From assembly GCF_006864135.1 (NCBI RefSeq), contig NZ_SADV01000008.1:62001-126000 (forward strand): a DNA stretch of 64,000 nucleotides. Reading direction: 5' to 3'. The position numbers were made by a program, and so were the translations under genes. The notes under the pieces were generated by a model, which worked only from the letters and a program-made list of their open reading frames with translations, had not been told where the DNA came from and made no database searches. The stretch comes from Lysinibacillus sphaericus. Its GTDB lineage: Bacteria > Bacillota > Bacilli > Bacillales_A > Planococcaceae. Each line of letters begins with the position of its first letter. Position 1 is the first letter of the stretch. Positions 1 to 8,408 of the stretch are shown in pieces.

Positions 1-487
1 CAATTGATTGCTCTCTTGATGGAGAAAATTGATCATCTATATTATTATCAGTTGTTCTATATAAAAATTTTAATGACTCATATACTTCCTTGTTATCACT
101 AAAACGTTCCTTTATCCACAATAAGACAAATTGTAATAGGACAATGGCATAAATAAGTGACAGACACTCATCTCCAAAAGATTTTTTCGACAAACGTTTA
201 AAGGAGTCGTCTTGTGTCACAACTTCGAATATGATTAAACGAATTGGATACAAGAGCGCATGTCCGCTGTTGATATATAATTTCTCTCGATCTTTATACA
301 TAGCGAACCAAAAATCCCTAACTAATGAGATAGATTTCCTTGTTGATAGGGCTAATTGATATTGGGTAAGCTCATGTTCAAGTGTTTCTTGTATAAGCTG
401 TCGAAATAGAAGTTCCTCACTCTCACTTACTAATAAGAGCGGTTTTTCTAATTTCGCCAAATCGATGTCGATACCGTTTATTAACAT
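1..487 (-). CDS. hypothetical protein, C-terminus beyond the left edge
   Basis: An open frame runs without a stop from the ATG at 487 down to position 1, so at least 162 codons are present and the C-terminus is missing. The start is supported by an AGGAAAGGGG ribosome binding site 6-7 bases upstream. The visible part begins MLINGIDIDLAKLEKPLLL, is rich in Leu, Glu and Lys, and contains a hydrophobic stretch around residues 115-128 (LIYAIVLLQFVLLW) within otherwise polar sequence. It looks like a soluble helical protein. I do not recognise the family. It lies directly downstream of a short coding remnant at 511-615 on the same strand, which suggests a small minus-strand operon leaving the window on the left. 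Confidence 0.7.
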   Translation of the reverse strand, partial: MLINGIDIDLAKLEKPLLLVSESEELLFRQLIQETLEHELTQYQLALSTRKSISLVRDFWFAMYKDREKLYINSGHALLYPIRLIIFEVVTQDDSFKRLSKKSFGDECLSLIYAIVLLQFVLLWIKERFSDNKEVYESLKFLYRTTDNNIDDQFSPSREQSI

Positions 488-510
488 TGAACTGCCCCTT
501 TCCTATAAAT

Positions 511-615
511 TCATACAGCATGGAATAAATCTTTATCATCACCATAACGTATAGTTAATTCCGTTACTTTTGATGCTTGAGCCATAATGCTTGCAAATAG
601 ATTTGCAATTTTTAA
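511..615 (-). pseudogene. short coding-like remnant upstream of the left-edge gene
   Basis: A minus-strand frame reads LKIANLFASIMAQASKVTEL and ends ...DKDLFHAV with TGA at 511-513. It is closed upstream by TAG at 616-618. An internal ATG at 585 would give only 24 residues and has no visible ribosome binding site. The amino acid composition looks protein-like, and the stop lies 23 bases before the next start, as in an operon. I read it as the C-terminal remnant of a decayed gene. A genuine tiny gene is possible but less likely. Confidence 0.25.
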
Positions 616-618
616 CTA

Positions 619-889
619 TATTTCGACAAAAATCTATAAATACCTTTTAAGTAAAAAGCCCTTTTTTTATTTTCGCACAATGAAACTTTATCACTACAAT
701 AACGGACTTCACGGTCTTCGCACGATAATCTATTAACATTTACAAAAAAAATCTGCAATACTTTTTAAGAACTTGAAACCCAATCACCCTCACAAAGCAG
801 AGTACTGTAAGAATTGGTGAATCAACCGCAAAAAGTAAGCAGATTCTAGTTGCTATATTATTTTAAAAAAATGTTCAAGCACTCTTTAA
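619..889. other. gene-free gap, nothing recognised
   Basis: AT-rich sequence with A and T runs and no open frame of note on either strand. I see no convincing terminator, repeat module or RNA motif. Confidence 0.4.
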
Positions 890-1408
890 TTATTTCGTCA
901 TTTCATTATCAACAAATACTTTTAATTGTTGTAAGCACTGTTTGACTGCACCTTTTTGTTCAAGCACAGCATTTCGTAATGATGATGTTTTCTCTTCATC
1001 CCCTACTACTTCACGATAAAGCGCAAAAATTGCTGATAATAATTGTTCATTCTCTTCTTGGTCAATGCTAGGTAAAGAATAGGCAGCAATCGTTAATAAT
1101 TGCTCAACTTTTTCAGGTGTTTTTTGTAACTCATTGGATGAATAATACGTTGATGCCGCTAAAAAGTAGCACAGCTTTGCACAGCAATCTATAAACAAAT
1201 GCCAATATGTATTGGCACTTGGTAATTCACCCGCTCTATCGTCTAAATACTCTTTATAAAATGTTGTAGCTTGTGTATACAAAGGATTTAGTTCTCTCAT
1301 AGCCTTTGGATAATTATTAGATGTATCCAAATAGTCAAATACAATATCATTCATTTTCTCTTGAAGTTTTACAATGTCTAAATGATCACGAATTACTTGA
1401 ATTTCCAT
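890..1408 (-). CDS. hypothetical protein, 172 aa
   Basis: The ATG at 1408 (MEIQVIRDHLDIVKLQEK) is chosen over an upstream in-frame start because GGGAGAGTGGG precedes it at the right distance. The protein is acidic and predicted helical, with a Cys/aromatic-rich segment in the middle (FIDCCAKLCYFLAASTYY). It has no signal peptide and no clear membrane segment. I do not recognise the family. It lies between two other unknown small minus-strand genes and upstream of the left-edge gene. Spacing to its neighbours is loose (more than 200 bases each side), so it is probably transcribed on its own. Confidence 0.65.
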   Translation of the reverse strand: MEIQVIRDHLDIVKLQEKMNDIVFDYLDTSNNYPKAMRELNPLYTQATTFYKEYLDDRAGELPSANTYWHLFIDCCAKLCYFLAASTYYSSNELQKTPEKVEQLLTIAAYSLPSIDQEENEQLLSAIFALYREVVGDEEKTSSLRNAVLEQKGAVKQCLQQLKVFVDNEMTK

Positions 1409-1620
1409 TTTCCCACTCTCCCATATTGTCATTTGTTTTCTAAACGTCATTCCTACTCCCCTAGGCAGTCCTGCACATCCAAACAAACTTTTTTATTATC
1501 TATTGGAATTATTAAAATTATAGCAATAAACCAAATAAAGAAGTGGGTACATGAAAAAAATAAGACAATTTAGTGAATTATTAGCATTTTGAGTACCGAA
1601 TGCGAACTATTTTAGTAGAA

Positions 1621-2007
1621 TTATATTTTTTGTACATAATCATCAAATAAAGATTGCTCTTTCGTTCGATCAATAATTTCTATTATACTTCCTTGAGCAT
1701 ATTTTTTTATTCTTTTTTGTGGCATATAAAAATAGGCCGTATTTGTAATTAACCACTCACTAAGTGTTAGTTCATTACCTGGCTGTTGATTTGTCAATAT
1801 ACGTTTATGTCGAAGTATATCCGCCATTTTATAGAAACCATCTGATAGCTCGTAGGCCGAAACATCAAAATTAAAAATAGGACTAACAACTTGTCCAACA
1901 TCAAAAATGTGAATTGTTTGCCCTTCTTCATCAATAGCTAATTCTACTGTACTAATTTCATCGAATAGATTTAAGCCCCTATATTCCATTTGATAGATTT
2001 GCTCCAT
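1621..2007 (-). CDS. hypothetical protein, 128 aa
   Basis: The start is the ATG at 2007, fixed by a near-perfect AAAGGAGGCG ribosome binding site; a longer in-frame start at 2073 lies upstream of that site and is rejected. The protein begins MEQIYQMEYRGLNLFDEIS. Alternating hydrophobic residues in the first half suggest beta structure, and the C-terminus is charged. No motif, signal peptide or membrane segment is visible. The function is unknown. No neighbouring gene offers a clue beyond two other unknown genes downstream. Confidence 0.65.
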   Translation of the reverse strand: MEQIYQMEYRGLNLFDEISTVELAIDEEGQTIHIFDVGQVVSPIFNFDVSAYELSDGFYKMADILRHKRILTNQQPGNELTLSEWLITNTAYFYMPQKRIKKYAQGSIIEIIDRTKEQSLFDDYVQKI

Positions 2008-2144
2008 AATAAAACGCCTCCTTTTATAGGTTCTACAGCAAATGTTGAAGGAGTCGTAATATGTCTCTTCCACATAAATTGTATAGATATTCTAATAAAT
2101 ATCGTAGATCCCTTTTTTACAACGTTCCTATTGTAACATAGAAA

Positions 2145-2175
2145 AAGTAGCTGTCTTCAAACGAGACAGCTACTT
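2145..2175 (-). terminator. intrinsic terminator downstream of the tcdA side
   Basis: Perfect 11-bp arms AAGTAGCTGTC (2145-2155) and GACAGCTACTT (2165-2175) with a 9-base loop. Read on the minus strand they are followed by TTTTT. It would stop transcripts coming from tcdA through the repeat region. Confidence 0.7.
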
Positions 2176-2189
2176 CCATAAAATGGCCA

Positions 2190-2585
2190 ATCACCATTAC
2201 TAAGGGTGATTTCGTTCCACTTTTATTTTATCGAAAAATTATTTAAGCTTATCGAAAAAATTATTGTTAATTTATCGATGAAAGTTTTTGAATTTATCGC
2301 CTCACTTAAGCAATTATGCCTCGGCATAATTGCGTGCGAAAGCGCAGTAACTTATTTCCTATTCAGTGACATCCGTCGGAGGCTTAACTTCTTTCTGCGA
2401 ATGTTCGGGCAACCGCTGAAAAGTGATTTAGAACAGCATTCTCTCACACCTAAAGAGGTGGAATACTTCTCTGGACCTGTCGCTACTCTTTCGGTACAAA
2501 AACACTTGTAGCTAACGCTTCGCTTTCGCTACAGAAATAATTGCTGAAAGAAGTTATATTTATCGACATAACAGATTTTTCAAAG
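2190..2585. repeat. dispersed intergenic repeat block (copy 1)
   Basis: This gap between tcdA and its downstream terminator contains modules that recur elsewhere in the window. They are a palindrome AATTATGCCTCGGCATAATT (2312-2331), the module CAGTGACATCCGTCGGAGGC (near 2364-2383) and ACGCTTCGCTTTCGCTACAG (near 2515-2534). An accidental plus-strand open frame of 101 codons covers 2206-2511, but it consists of repeat sequence and has no ribosome binding site. Confidence 0.7.
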
Positions 2586-2590
2586 TTGTA

Positions 2591-3352
2591 TTAGCCTTGT
2601 ACACGTGTAATTTTTACATCTTTTAAGATTGTATTCACTACCCAGCTGGCAGCAATTAAGCCTGCCACTGAAGGAACAAAGGCATTGGAAGATGGAGGCA
2701 TTTTTGCTTTACGAATAGCTGCATCCGGTTTTCCGACATGCTCTACGACATCTGGACGAACAACAATAGGACTCTCATCTGAGAACACAACCGTTACTCC
2801 TTTATGAATACCATCCTTACGTAATTTTGTACGGATTACTTTAGCCAATGGGTCCGTATGCGTTTTAGAAATATCTGCAATTTTGAAACGAGTTGGATCC
2901 ATTTTATTGGCTGCACCCATGCTAGATATCATCGGAATATTACGCTTTAGACATTCCTTCATAATATGAATTTTATACATCACAGTGTCACTCGCATCAA
3001 TGACATAATCTATGCCCTGTGCGAAAAATTCCTCATATGTTTCCTCCGTGTAAAACATATGCATATCAATTACTTCACATTCTGGATTAATATCAGCAAT
3101 ACGTTCTTTCATGACACCTGACTTAGATTTTCCGACCGTTGAAAGATAGGCAACTAATTGACGATTAACATTCGTAATATCTACATTATCCTTATCCACT
3201 AAAATAATGCGGCCAATACCACTTCGTGCACAAGCCTCAGCAGCAAATGAACCTACACCGCCTACACCAAGAATGGCTACCGTTGTATTTTTTAATTTTT
3301 CGAGTCCCTCTGTTCCTATTGCGAGCTCATTACGAGAAAATTGATGTAACAT
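2591..3352 (-). CDS. tcdA: tRNA threonylcarbamoyladenosine dehydratase TcdA
   Basis: A 253-aa ThiF/E1-like enzyme that ATP-dependently dehydrates t6A to cyclic t6A at position 37 of ANN-decoding tRNAs in the cytoplasm. The nucleotide-binding loop GVGGVGS is at residues 29-35, followed by a DKDNVD segment, an NRQ motif near 64 and DASD near 117. The Cys pairs of Moe/Thi-type E1 proteins are absent, as is usual for TcdA. The length is normal. The ATG is preceded by GGAGAG. In Bacillus subtilis the homologue yrvM lies just beyond aspS and 6S RNA. Here the amino-sugar cluster separates them, which marks that cluster as an insertion or a lineage-specific arrangement. Confidence 0.93.
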   Translation of the reverse strand: MLHQFSRNELAIGTEGLEKLKNTTVAILGVGGVGSFAAEACARSGIGRIILVDKDNVDITNVNRQLVAYLSTVGKSKSGVMKERIADINPECEVIDMHMFYTEETYEEFFAQGIDYVIDASDTVMYKIHIMKECLKRNIPMISSMGAANKMDPTRFKIADISKTHTDPLAKVIRTKLRKDGIHKGVTVVFSDESPIVVRPDVVEHVGKPDAAIRKAKMPPSSNAFVPSVAGLIAASWVVNTILKDVKITRVQG

Positions 3353-3385
3353 CCTTACACTCTCCGTCTATTGAATTTTTAGTAC

Positions 3386-3422
3386 GCTTTAACGGACAGT
3401 AATATACATTGCCCGTTAAAGC
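3386..3422. repeat. 10-bp perfect inverted repeat upstream of tcdA
   Basis: GCTTTAACGG (3386-3395) and CCGTTAAAGC (3413-3422) are perfect inverted repeats around a 17-base spacer. No T-run follows on either strand, so a simple terminator is unlikely. It lies 33 bases upstream of the tcdA ATG and could act as an mRNA leader hairpin or an operator. Confidence 0.5.
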
Positions 3423-3569
3423 CCGATTGGTGATCATGGATAATACACCCCACTAATCACTTTATTAGTAAACCTAGTTAAATACTAAGATAAAATCAAA
3501 CCTATCTTACATTTTATTACGATATTCATCAAGTAAAAATTATAATTAAAAAAATGAAGTATTCCTACT

Positions 3570-3800
3570 AAATCAATTATGCCTCGGCATAATCGTTGCT
3601 GTCGCTTCGCTTTCGTACAGATAAACAATGCGTCTCGTATTGGCTTTGTGCTTTAGCCTGCGGATGTTTTTTGCACGAAAGCGTAGCGGCGTGATGCAGG
3701 TCAGTTAGCTGTTATCACATGAATACAATGATTTTAGGCTAACATCCATTAGTAACTCCTTTCCAATTCCGTGACATCCACTGAAAGAATTTATGTAAAG
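3570..3800. repeat. dispersed intergenic repeat block (copy 2)
   Basis: Contains the palindrome ATTATGCCTCGGCATAAT (3576-3593), the GTTGCTGTCGCTTCGCTTTC module (near 3595-3614), an inverted copy of the same module (GCACGAAAGCGTAGCGGCG near 3672-3690) and TTCCGTGACATCC (near 3767-3779). No plausible gene lies in this 545-base gap. Confidence 0.7.
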
Positions 3801-3853
3801 TTTGACTTGAGCCGTTAAAAATCTAAATGTTTCCAGCTTAAAGTAAAAAATTT

Positions 3854-3885
3854 AGGCAATTGAATAAATCGTCATCCAATTGCCT
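3854..3885 (-). terminator. terminator of the sugar kinase gene
   Basis: AGGCAATTG (3854-3862) pairs with CAATTGCCT (3877-3885). On the minus strand the stem is followed by AAATTTTTT. It lies 13 bases after the kinase stop. Confidence 0.8.
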
Positions 3886-3897
3886 TTAGTCTTAACA

Positions 3898-4872
3898 CTA
3901 TTCTTGTTCATAATTTTTGGAGAAACATGCCGCAAAATCTAAGCCGAGCTGGGCATTTATTTGCTTAAAAGCCGCAATTACCGCCCCGCCGATCGGTTGT
4001 AAAATTGGTGCCATAAATTGCAATGGTATTTTGTCAGCCTGTGCGAATTGCTGTAATTTCGGTAAAAAATATGCTTCGTTATTAAAAACGCCACCCACTA
4101 ATACGACAGGCACGTCCCCTTCCTCCCAAGTCATATGAGCGTAACATGCTTTAATTGCCACATAATATTTCTTACAAGCATCCTCAATGATCTGAATAGC
4201 AACACGATCACCTTCTTCTGCCGCATCGAAAACATATTTACTTAACGGTGAAATCACGGTCCGAGGATGCTCTTCTCCATATATACACTCTATTAATTGT
4301 GGTACATTTTCTACAGAAAAATAACGCAATATGACAGCTGTCAAAGCTGTTGGGTCTCCGCGTCCATCATAGCTTTGAAAAATAGCCTTCAGCACTTGAA
4401 TACCTAAATCATAGCCACTGCCCTCATCATCAAAAAGATAACCCCAGCCACCAACTCTATGAAAGCGTTGCTCACGATCGTAGCCCATTGTAATAGCGCC
4501 TGTCCCTGCAATTTGCACAATACCTGCCTGCCCAAGTGTGCCTGCATAAAGTGCAATTAGAGCATCATTATCAACAATCACATGAGCTGTCTTAGGAACG
4601 TATTGACGTACTATCGATTCTACAACATCTTCAGCCTGTAGCTCCTTAACGCCAGCCATGCCAGCAAAACAACTATCTATGGCAGCAAATACTTGCGGAT
4701 TTTGTTGTTGCAAATTTTGTAGTATATCATGAATCGTTGACTTAAAAATTGGAATACCCATAGCTGTTGGGTTACTACGAGTCGTTACTACTTTAGCATA
4801 AACATTGCCCAATTCATCACAAATGACTGCTGACGTTTTCGTTCCACCACCGTCAATCGCTAATACAATCAT
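3898..4872 (-). CDS. BadF-family N-acetylglucosamine / N-acetylmuramate kinase
   Basis: A 324-aa member of the BadF/BadG/BcrA/BcrD ATPase family, the fold used by NagK- and MurK-type kinases. It probably phosphorylates GlcNAc and/or MurNAc at O6 in the cytoplasm. The actin-like phosphate-binding loop DGGGTKT is at residues 7-13. An internal GTGAITMG loop and a C-terminal GG.FNN segment also fit the ASKHA fold. AAAGGAG precedes the ATG. It follows mupG on the same strand, separated by a hairpin, and would handle the free sugar released when MupG cleaves MurNAc-6P-GlcNAc. Whether GlcNAc or MurNAc is preferred cannot be read from the sequence. Confidence 0.8.
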   Translation of the reverse strand: MIVLAIDGGGTKTSAVICDELGNVYAKVVTTRSNPTAMGIPIFKSTIHDILQNLQQQNPQVFAAIDSCFAGMAGVKELQAEDVVESIVRQYVPKTAHVIVDNDALIALYAGTLGQAGIVQIAGTGAITMGYDREQRFHRVGGWGYLFDDEGSGYDLGIQVLKAIFQSYDGRGDPTALTAVILRYFSVENVPQLIECIYGEEHPRTVISPLSKYVFDAAEEGDRVAIQIIEDACKKYYVAIKACYAHMTWEEGDVPVVLVGGVFNNEAYFLPKLQQFAQADKIPLQFMAPILQPIGGAVIAAFKQINAQLGLDFAACFSKNYEQE

Positions 4873-4942
4873 ATCCTTACTCCTTTCTCGTCAATTTCAC
4901 CTTAGCTGTTCCTCAAAAAAACATCTGCTTGCTAAAGATAAA

Positions 4943-4979
4943 AAGGGATTAAGCACTATCTCTAATGGCTTAATCCCTT
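4943..4979 (-). terminator. hairpin terminator between mupG and the kinase gene
   Basis: AAGGGATTAAGC (4943-4954) and GCTTAATCCCTT (4968-4979) form a perfect 12-bp stem, followed on the minus strand by TTTATC. It should reduce read-through from mupG into the kinase gene, which has its own ribosome binding site. Confidence 0.7.
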
Positions 4980-4985
4980 CTTCTG

Positions 4986-6071
4986 TCACCATTTCGTAAA
5001 GCCAAATGATGCCCAAGGCTGAATATGTGCTAATAAAAATTGTTCTTCTTCTACAACTCTTGCCACAACATTTGTCGATCCGGCATTCGGCATTTCCTTT
5101 AAAACAATTTGGAGCTCACCCTTATAACGTACATCTAAATTATTATCGATTGTCACATCGCCCAATTTTAATAGGTGGGTATCATGTACAGGGAAGTCAC
5201 CATTTTTATATTTAACACGAGATTGCGTACTACGGATCACATAATCCGAAACATCACCACGATTAAAATGGGGCTCCTTAAAAAGGATGGCTTCTTCTAA
5301 AATAGACGTTTCAATTGACTGCTCAACTTTCAGCTCTAGCTTATGGCGATTTAATTGACCTAACGCACGTATTTCTTCCTCAGAAGCATACATATTGCCG
5401 ATAATACAATCATCTATTAAACCAGTGTGCCATAAATCCTTTGCTTGCACAGTAATTGGAAGATGACGATGCTCTTCTAATGTAGGCAATCCATGCTCTG
5501 TTTCTTCCCAAGGTCCGAACATCGCATGCTGTGATGAAATCATGGCTGCTGTACGAATATGATTTGCTTTAAATTTTTGAGATGTTTGTAAAAAATGTTG
5601 ACGTGATAAACCTGTGAAACGTCTCGGATAAAAATTATGACAGCCAATAATATTATCTTTATTCGGTTGATAGGATACTATATTTTCTACATATTTAGTA
5701 CCGTTACTAATATTTAATTCTATTTTTAAATTACTTGCATCGAGCGACATAAACGCTTCTTCCTGGCCAGAAAAACCCATATCTAAGCGCAATGCCGCTA
5801 AATGATAATGCTCCTTAAAGTAACCGATATCTTTATACGTTAAGCCTAAATCTTCAAAAACAGCTGGTGCAATATCAGCAGAAATTTCAAAGCCAAGCTG
5901 CTGCCCAAATTTATTGATTTGTTGTAATTTTTGTCGTTCCTCATCGTTATTTAAGGACATAAGACATGTAAATATTCGATCAAAACCATTGTCATGAGCG
6001 AGCTGAACATATCGCTTCATATCGTCTAGTGTACTATGCTGAGGATATAGTGAAATCCCTAATCTTTTCAA
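4986..6071 (-). CDS. mupG: 6-phospho-N-acetylmuramidase MupG (DUF871)
   Basis: A 361-aa DUF871 protein, the family of Staphylococcus aureus MupG, which hydrolyses MurNAc-6P-GlcNAc in the cytoplasm during murein recycling. A TIM-barrel N-terminal part (starting GISLYPQHST) and a beta-barrel C-terminal domain are recognisable, and the length is normal. The start is TTG at 6071, with GGAGGT 8 bases upstream and no ATG near. It sits 25 bases downstream of the PTS IIC gene on the same strand. This suggests that the PTS imports the disaccharide MurNAc-GlcNAc as its 6-phosphate and MupG splits it. The role is assigned from the family plus context. Confidence 0.88.
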   Translation of the reverse strand: MKRLGISLYPQHSTLDDMKRYVQLAHDNGFDRIFTCLMSLNNDEERQKLQQINKFGQQLGFEISADIAPAVFEDLGLTYKDIGYFKEHYHLAALRLDMGFSGQEEAFMSLDASNLKIELNISNGTKYVENIVSYQPNKDNIIGCHNFYPRRFTGLSRQHFLQTSQKFKANHIRTAAMISSQHAMFGPWEETEHGLPTLEEHRHLPITVQAKDLWHTGLIDDCIIGNMYASEEEIRALGQLNRHKLELKVEQSIETSILEEAILFKEPHFNRGDVSDYVIRSTQSRVKYKNGDFPVHDTHLLKLGDVTIDNNLDVRYKGELQIVLKEMPNAGSTNVVARVVEEEQFLLAHIQPWASFGFTKW

Positions 6072-6096
6072 TTTAAATACCTCCGTTAGCTCACAA

Positions 6097-7425
6097 TTAC
6101 ACTTCTACTTTTTGACTCTCTAATTTTGTAACTTGCTGTTCTTTTTGAGCCTCTGCTTCAGCAGCCCGTAGTTCATTCTGCTTTGCCATGCGGTTGGCCA
6201 TTGAAATGAACGGTAAATAAATACATACCGCGACTACAATTAAGACAATACTAAGGGCAGCTCCTTGCCAAGATTGAGTTGCTAAGAAACCATTAATAAT
6301 CGGTGGCGTTGTCCATGGTGGTGACACCGTAGCTGCTGGCACAAAGCCCCACTTCGTTGCAAAGAAAGCAATGGTTACGTTCACCATTGGTGTCAAAATA
6401 AACGGTACGAATAATACTGGGTTTAACACAATTGGAAGACCGAAAAGTAATGGTTCATTAATATTAAAAAGACCTGGTGCTGCGGACAGCTTTCCGACGG
6501 TATTATATTGCTTATTCTTTCTAGCAAAAATGAAAATGGCGATAATAAGTGCTATTGTCGTACCGGAACCACCCATATTGATGAAGGCATCAAAGAATGG
6601 TTTATTGACGATGTATGGCGCTATTTCCCCAGATGAAATTGCTTCAACATTTTTTTCTATAGCTGGTAAATTGATCGTTTGCATAAACGGTTCGATAATG
6701 TTAGCACCATGAACACCTAATGTCCATAAAAACGTAGGAATAAATGCTAAAAGTAATGCCGCAACCCATGAATTCGTTAAGCCCATAAACGGCTCTTGAA
6801 CGGCTGAGTAGAACGAACCGACAATATCAGGAATATCAAAGCCTGCCGAAATAATTGTACGAACTAGAGCAAATAAACCAATTGTAATAATAGCAGGTAA
6901 TAATGCGGCGAAAGATTTTGAAACAGCCGGTGGTACTCCATTCGGCATTTTAATTAGTAACTTAGGATTGCCAGTCAATTTACAAAATAATTCAGTTGAC
7001 AGCAATGCAATAATAATGGCAATAAATATACCACCTGTACCTGTCGTTAACCCTGTTAATCCACCTTCACCAAAAGTACCGAACGTCAAATAAGTTGAAA
7101 AGCTGATCACACCGGCAGAAAGTCCATCCTTGTCGTAACTTTTTGCAAGATGGTAAGCAATTGTAAAGGCTAATAACAAAGAGATAATTCCAAATGTTGC
7201 TCCCCAAACATTGCCGCCCCACTGTGTCCAAGTTTCATGCTTCCAGATGGCATCGAGCGCATTTTGATAGAATTTGATAGGCAAATTATTAACAAGAACC
7301 GCAAGTGACCCAACAATTGTCAATGGCATGATTGTAATAAAGCCATCTCGAATGGCAACTAAATGACGCTGATTCCCTACTCTAGCTGCGACTGGTACAA
7401 ATTTTTCTTCTAAAAAACGGAACAT
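6097..7425 (-). CDS. PTS EIIC, lactose/cellobiose family
   Basis: A 442-aa integral membrane permease of the Lac/Cel PTS family (CelB/ChbC-like) with about ten hydrophobic segments. It has the conserved FNINEPLLFGLP sugar-site loop and a C-terminal charged tail. The ATG at 7425 (MFRFLEEKF) is preferred because AAAGGGAG lies 8 bases upstream; a GTG three codons earlier sits inside the spacer. This family usually imports beta-linked disaccharides. The linked mupG, GlcNAc kinase, nagA and nagR point to an amino-sugar disaccharide such as MurNAc-GlcNAc or chitobiose (inference). The substrate itself cannot be read from sequence. Confidence 0.85.
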   Translation of the reverse strand: MFRFLEEKFVPVAARVGNQRHLVAIRDGFITIMPLTIVGSLAVLVNNLPIKFYQNALDAIWKHETWTQWGGNVWGATFGIISLLLAFTIAYHLAKSYDKDGLSAGVISFSTYLTFGTFGEGGLTGLTTGTGGIFIAIIIALLSTELFCKLTGNPKLLIKMPNGVPPAVSKSFAALLPAIITIGLFALVRTIISAGFDIPDIVGSFYSAVQEPFMGLTNSWVAALLLAFIPTFLWTLGVHGANIIEPFMQTINLPAIEKNVEAISSGEIAPYIVNKPFFDAFINMGGSGTTIALIIAIFIFARKNKQYNTVGKLSAAPGLFNINEPLLFGLPIVLNPVLFVPFILTPMVNVTIAFFATKWGFVPAATVSPPWTTPPIINGFLATQSWQGAALSIVLIVVAVCIYLPFISMANRMAKQNELRAAEAEAQKEQQVTKLESQKVEV

Positions 7426-7471
7426 TTCACACACTCCCTTTACGTTTTTATTGTGACATCAAGGCTTGATG

Positions 7472-7792
7472 CTATTCCCCTTTGATTCGTTCGTACAACT
7501 CAATCATTTCAGTTGCTAAATCACGAAACGTGATGGCATTCATTAAATGATCCTGTGCGTGAATTAACAACATTGATACTTCTACTTTTTCTCCCCTTGC
7601 TTCTTGTGACAGTAGAGCCGTCTGAGAATGATGCGCTTCAATCAATGCTTCGTTAGCTACCTGTATTTTTTCCTTTGCTTCTTGAATCTGGCCATTTTTT
7701 GCTAGCTGGATAGCCTCCATACATTCACTTCTCGTATTACCACTATGCACAATCAGTCCCATAATGGATTCCATCAAAACTGTTTCTTCCAT
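7472..7792 (-). CDS. PTS EIIA, lactose/cellobiose family
   Basis: A 106-aa helical PTS IIA component. The phospho-accepting histidine lies in the conserved LIHAQDHLM motif in the C-terminal half. A second family motif, EAHHSQTALLSQEA, lies before it. The ATG at 7792 (MEETVLM) is chosen because AAGGGGG lies about 8 bases upstream; a longer frame would run back into the IIB gene. It takes phosphate from HPr and passes it to IIB. It lies 13 bases after the IIB stop, so IIB, IIA, IIC and mupG form one minus-strand transcription unit. Confidence 0.88.
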   Translation of the reverse strand: MEETVLMESIMGLIVHSGNTRSECMEAIQLAKNGQIQEAKEKIQVANEALIEAHHSQTALLSQEARGEKVEVSMLLIHAQDHLMNAITFRDLATEMIELYERIKGE

Positions 7793-7805
7793 TGTCGCTG
7801 CCCCC

Positions 7806-8117
7806 TTAACCAATCAACTGTAACGCTTGATTTAAAACATTTTCGCCATTCATCATGCCGTAATCCGCCATATTAATGACATCAATCGGAAAATTCATTG
7901 CCTTGTATTTTTTTTCAAATGTTCCTTTTAAGTAACGTACTTGTGGACCTAGTAGCAGCACATCCACCGTTTTAGTAGCTAATACTTTGTCAACCTCACC
8001 TTCAGCAATCGCATAAATATCTGCCTCAATATTTTGTTCTTGTGCAGCTTTTTGCATCTTTGACACTAATAAACTAGTACTCATTCCCGCCACGCAAACT
8101 AGCATAATGTTTTTCAT
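7806..8117 (-). CDS. PTS EIIB, lactose/cellobiose family
   Basis: A 103-aa PTS IIB with the phospho-cysteine at residue 8 (MKNIMLVCVAGMSTSLLV), the P-loop-like signature of the cellobiose family. The start at 8117 is fixed by AAAGGAG 7 bases upstream; the in-frame ATG at 8135 lies before this site and is rejected. It is the first gene of the IIB-IIA-IIC-mupG unit and directly follows a promoter region with NagR-type and cre-like sites. Confidence 0.88.
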   Translation of the reverse strand: MKNIMLVCVAGMSTSLLVSKMQKAAQEQNIEADIYAIAEGEVDKVLATKTVDVLLLGPQVRYLKGTFEKKYKAMNFPIDVINMADYGMMNGENVLNQALQLIG

Positions 8118-8182
8118 AAAAGCACTCCTTTTCATGATAAGATCGTCTTTTTAACTAACTTTATTTTTATGATTTTTTAACT

Positions 8183-8197
8183 ATGAAATCGCTTTCT
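8183..8197. promoter_or_regulatory. cre-like catabolite-repression site
   Basis: ATGAAATCGCTTTCT fits the CcpA consensus WTGNAANCGNWNNCW at every fixed position. It lies just downstream of the predicted -10 box of the PTS operon, a position where CcpA would block initiation or elongation. It is assigned from consensus only. Confidence 0.55.
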
Positions 8198-8204
8198 TAT
8201 GATG

Positions 8205-8233
8205 AGAATAGCATCAATTGGTATATACCACAA
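8205..8233 (-). promoter_or_regulatory. predicted sigma-A promoter of the PTS/mupG operon
   Basis: On the minus strand the -35 TTGTGG (8228-8233) and -10 TATTCT (8205-8210) are separated by 17 bases. The -35 match is modest. The NagR-type operator overlaps the -35 and spacer, which supports the placement. Confidence 0.5.
8217..8232. promoter_or_regulatory. NagR (dre-type) operator of the PTS operon
   Basis: ATTGGTATATACCACA closely resembles the GntR/HutC-family NagR/DasR box (Bacillus type ATTGGTATAGACAACT). It contains the symmetric core TGGTATATACCA. The same type of box precedes nagA at 14328-14343, so both transcription units are probably repressed by the NagR encoded here and induced by amino-sugar phosphate. 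Confidence 0.75.
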
Positions 8234-8408
8234 TATACTTTTTACACCATTTATTCCCTTATAGAAAGACTTTAAAAATTGGGCTATAACTCTGTTACAG
8301 ACTACAGAATGGATTCACCTTACTGGTATAGTCCAGAAAAAAGTTCAAAAAAATTTAATTTTTCAGAACCAACTACATTCATACCTACTTTTTCAATATA
8401 TACACGAC

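Noticed and set aside
2206-2511. 101-codon plus-strand open frame
   Set aside because: It is made of dispersed repeat modules, has no ribosome binding site and no protein-like pattern.
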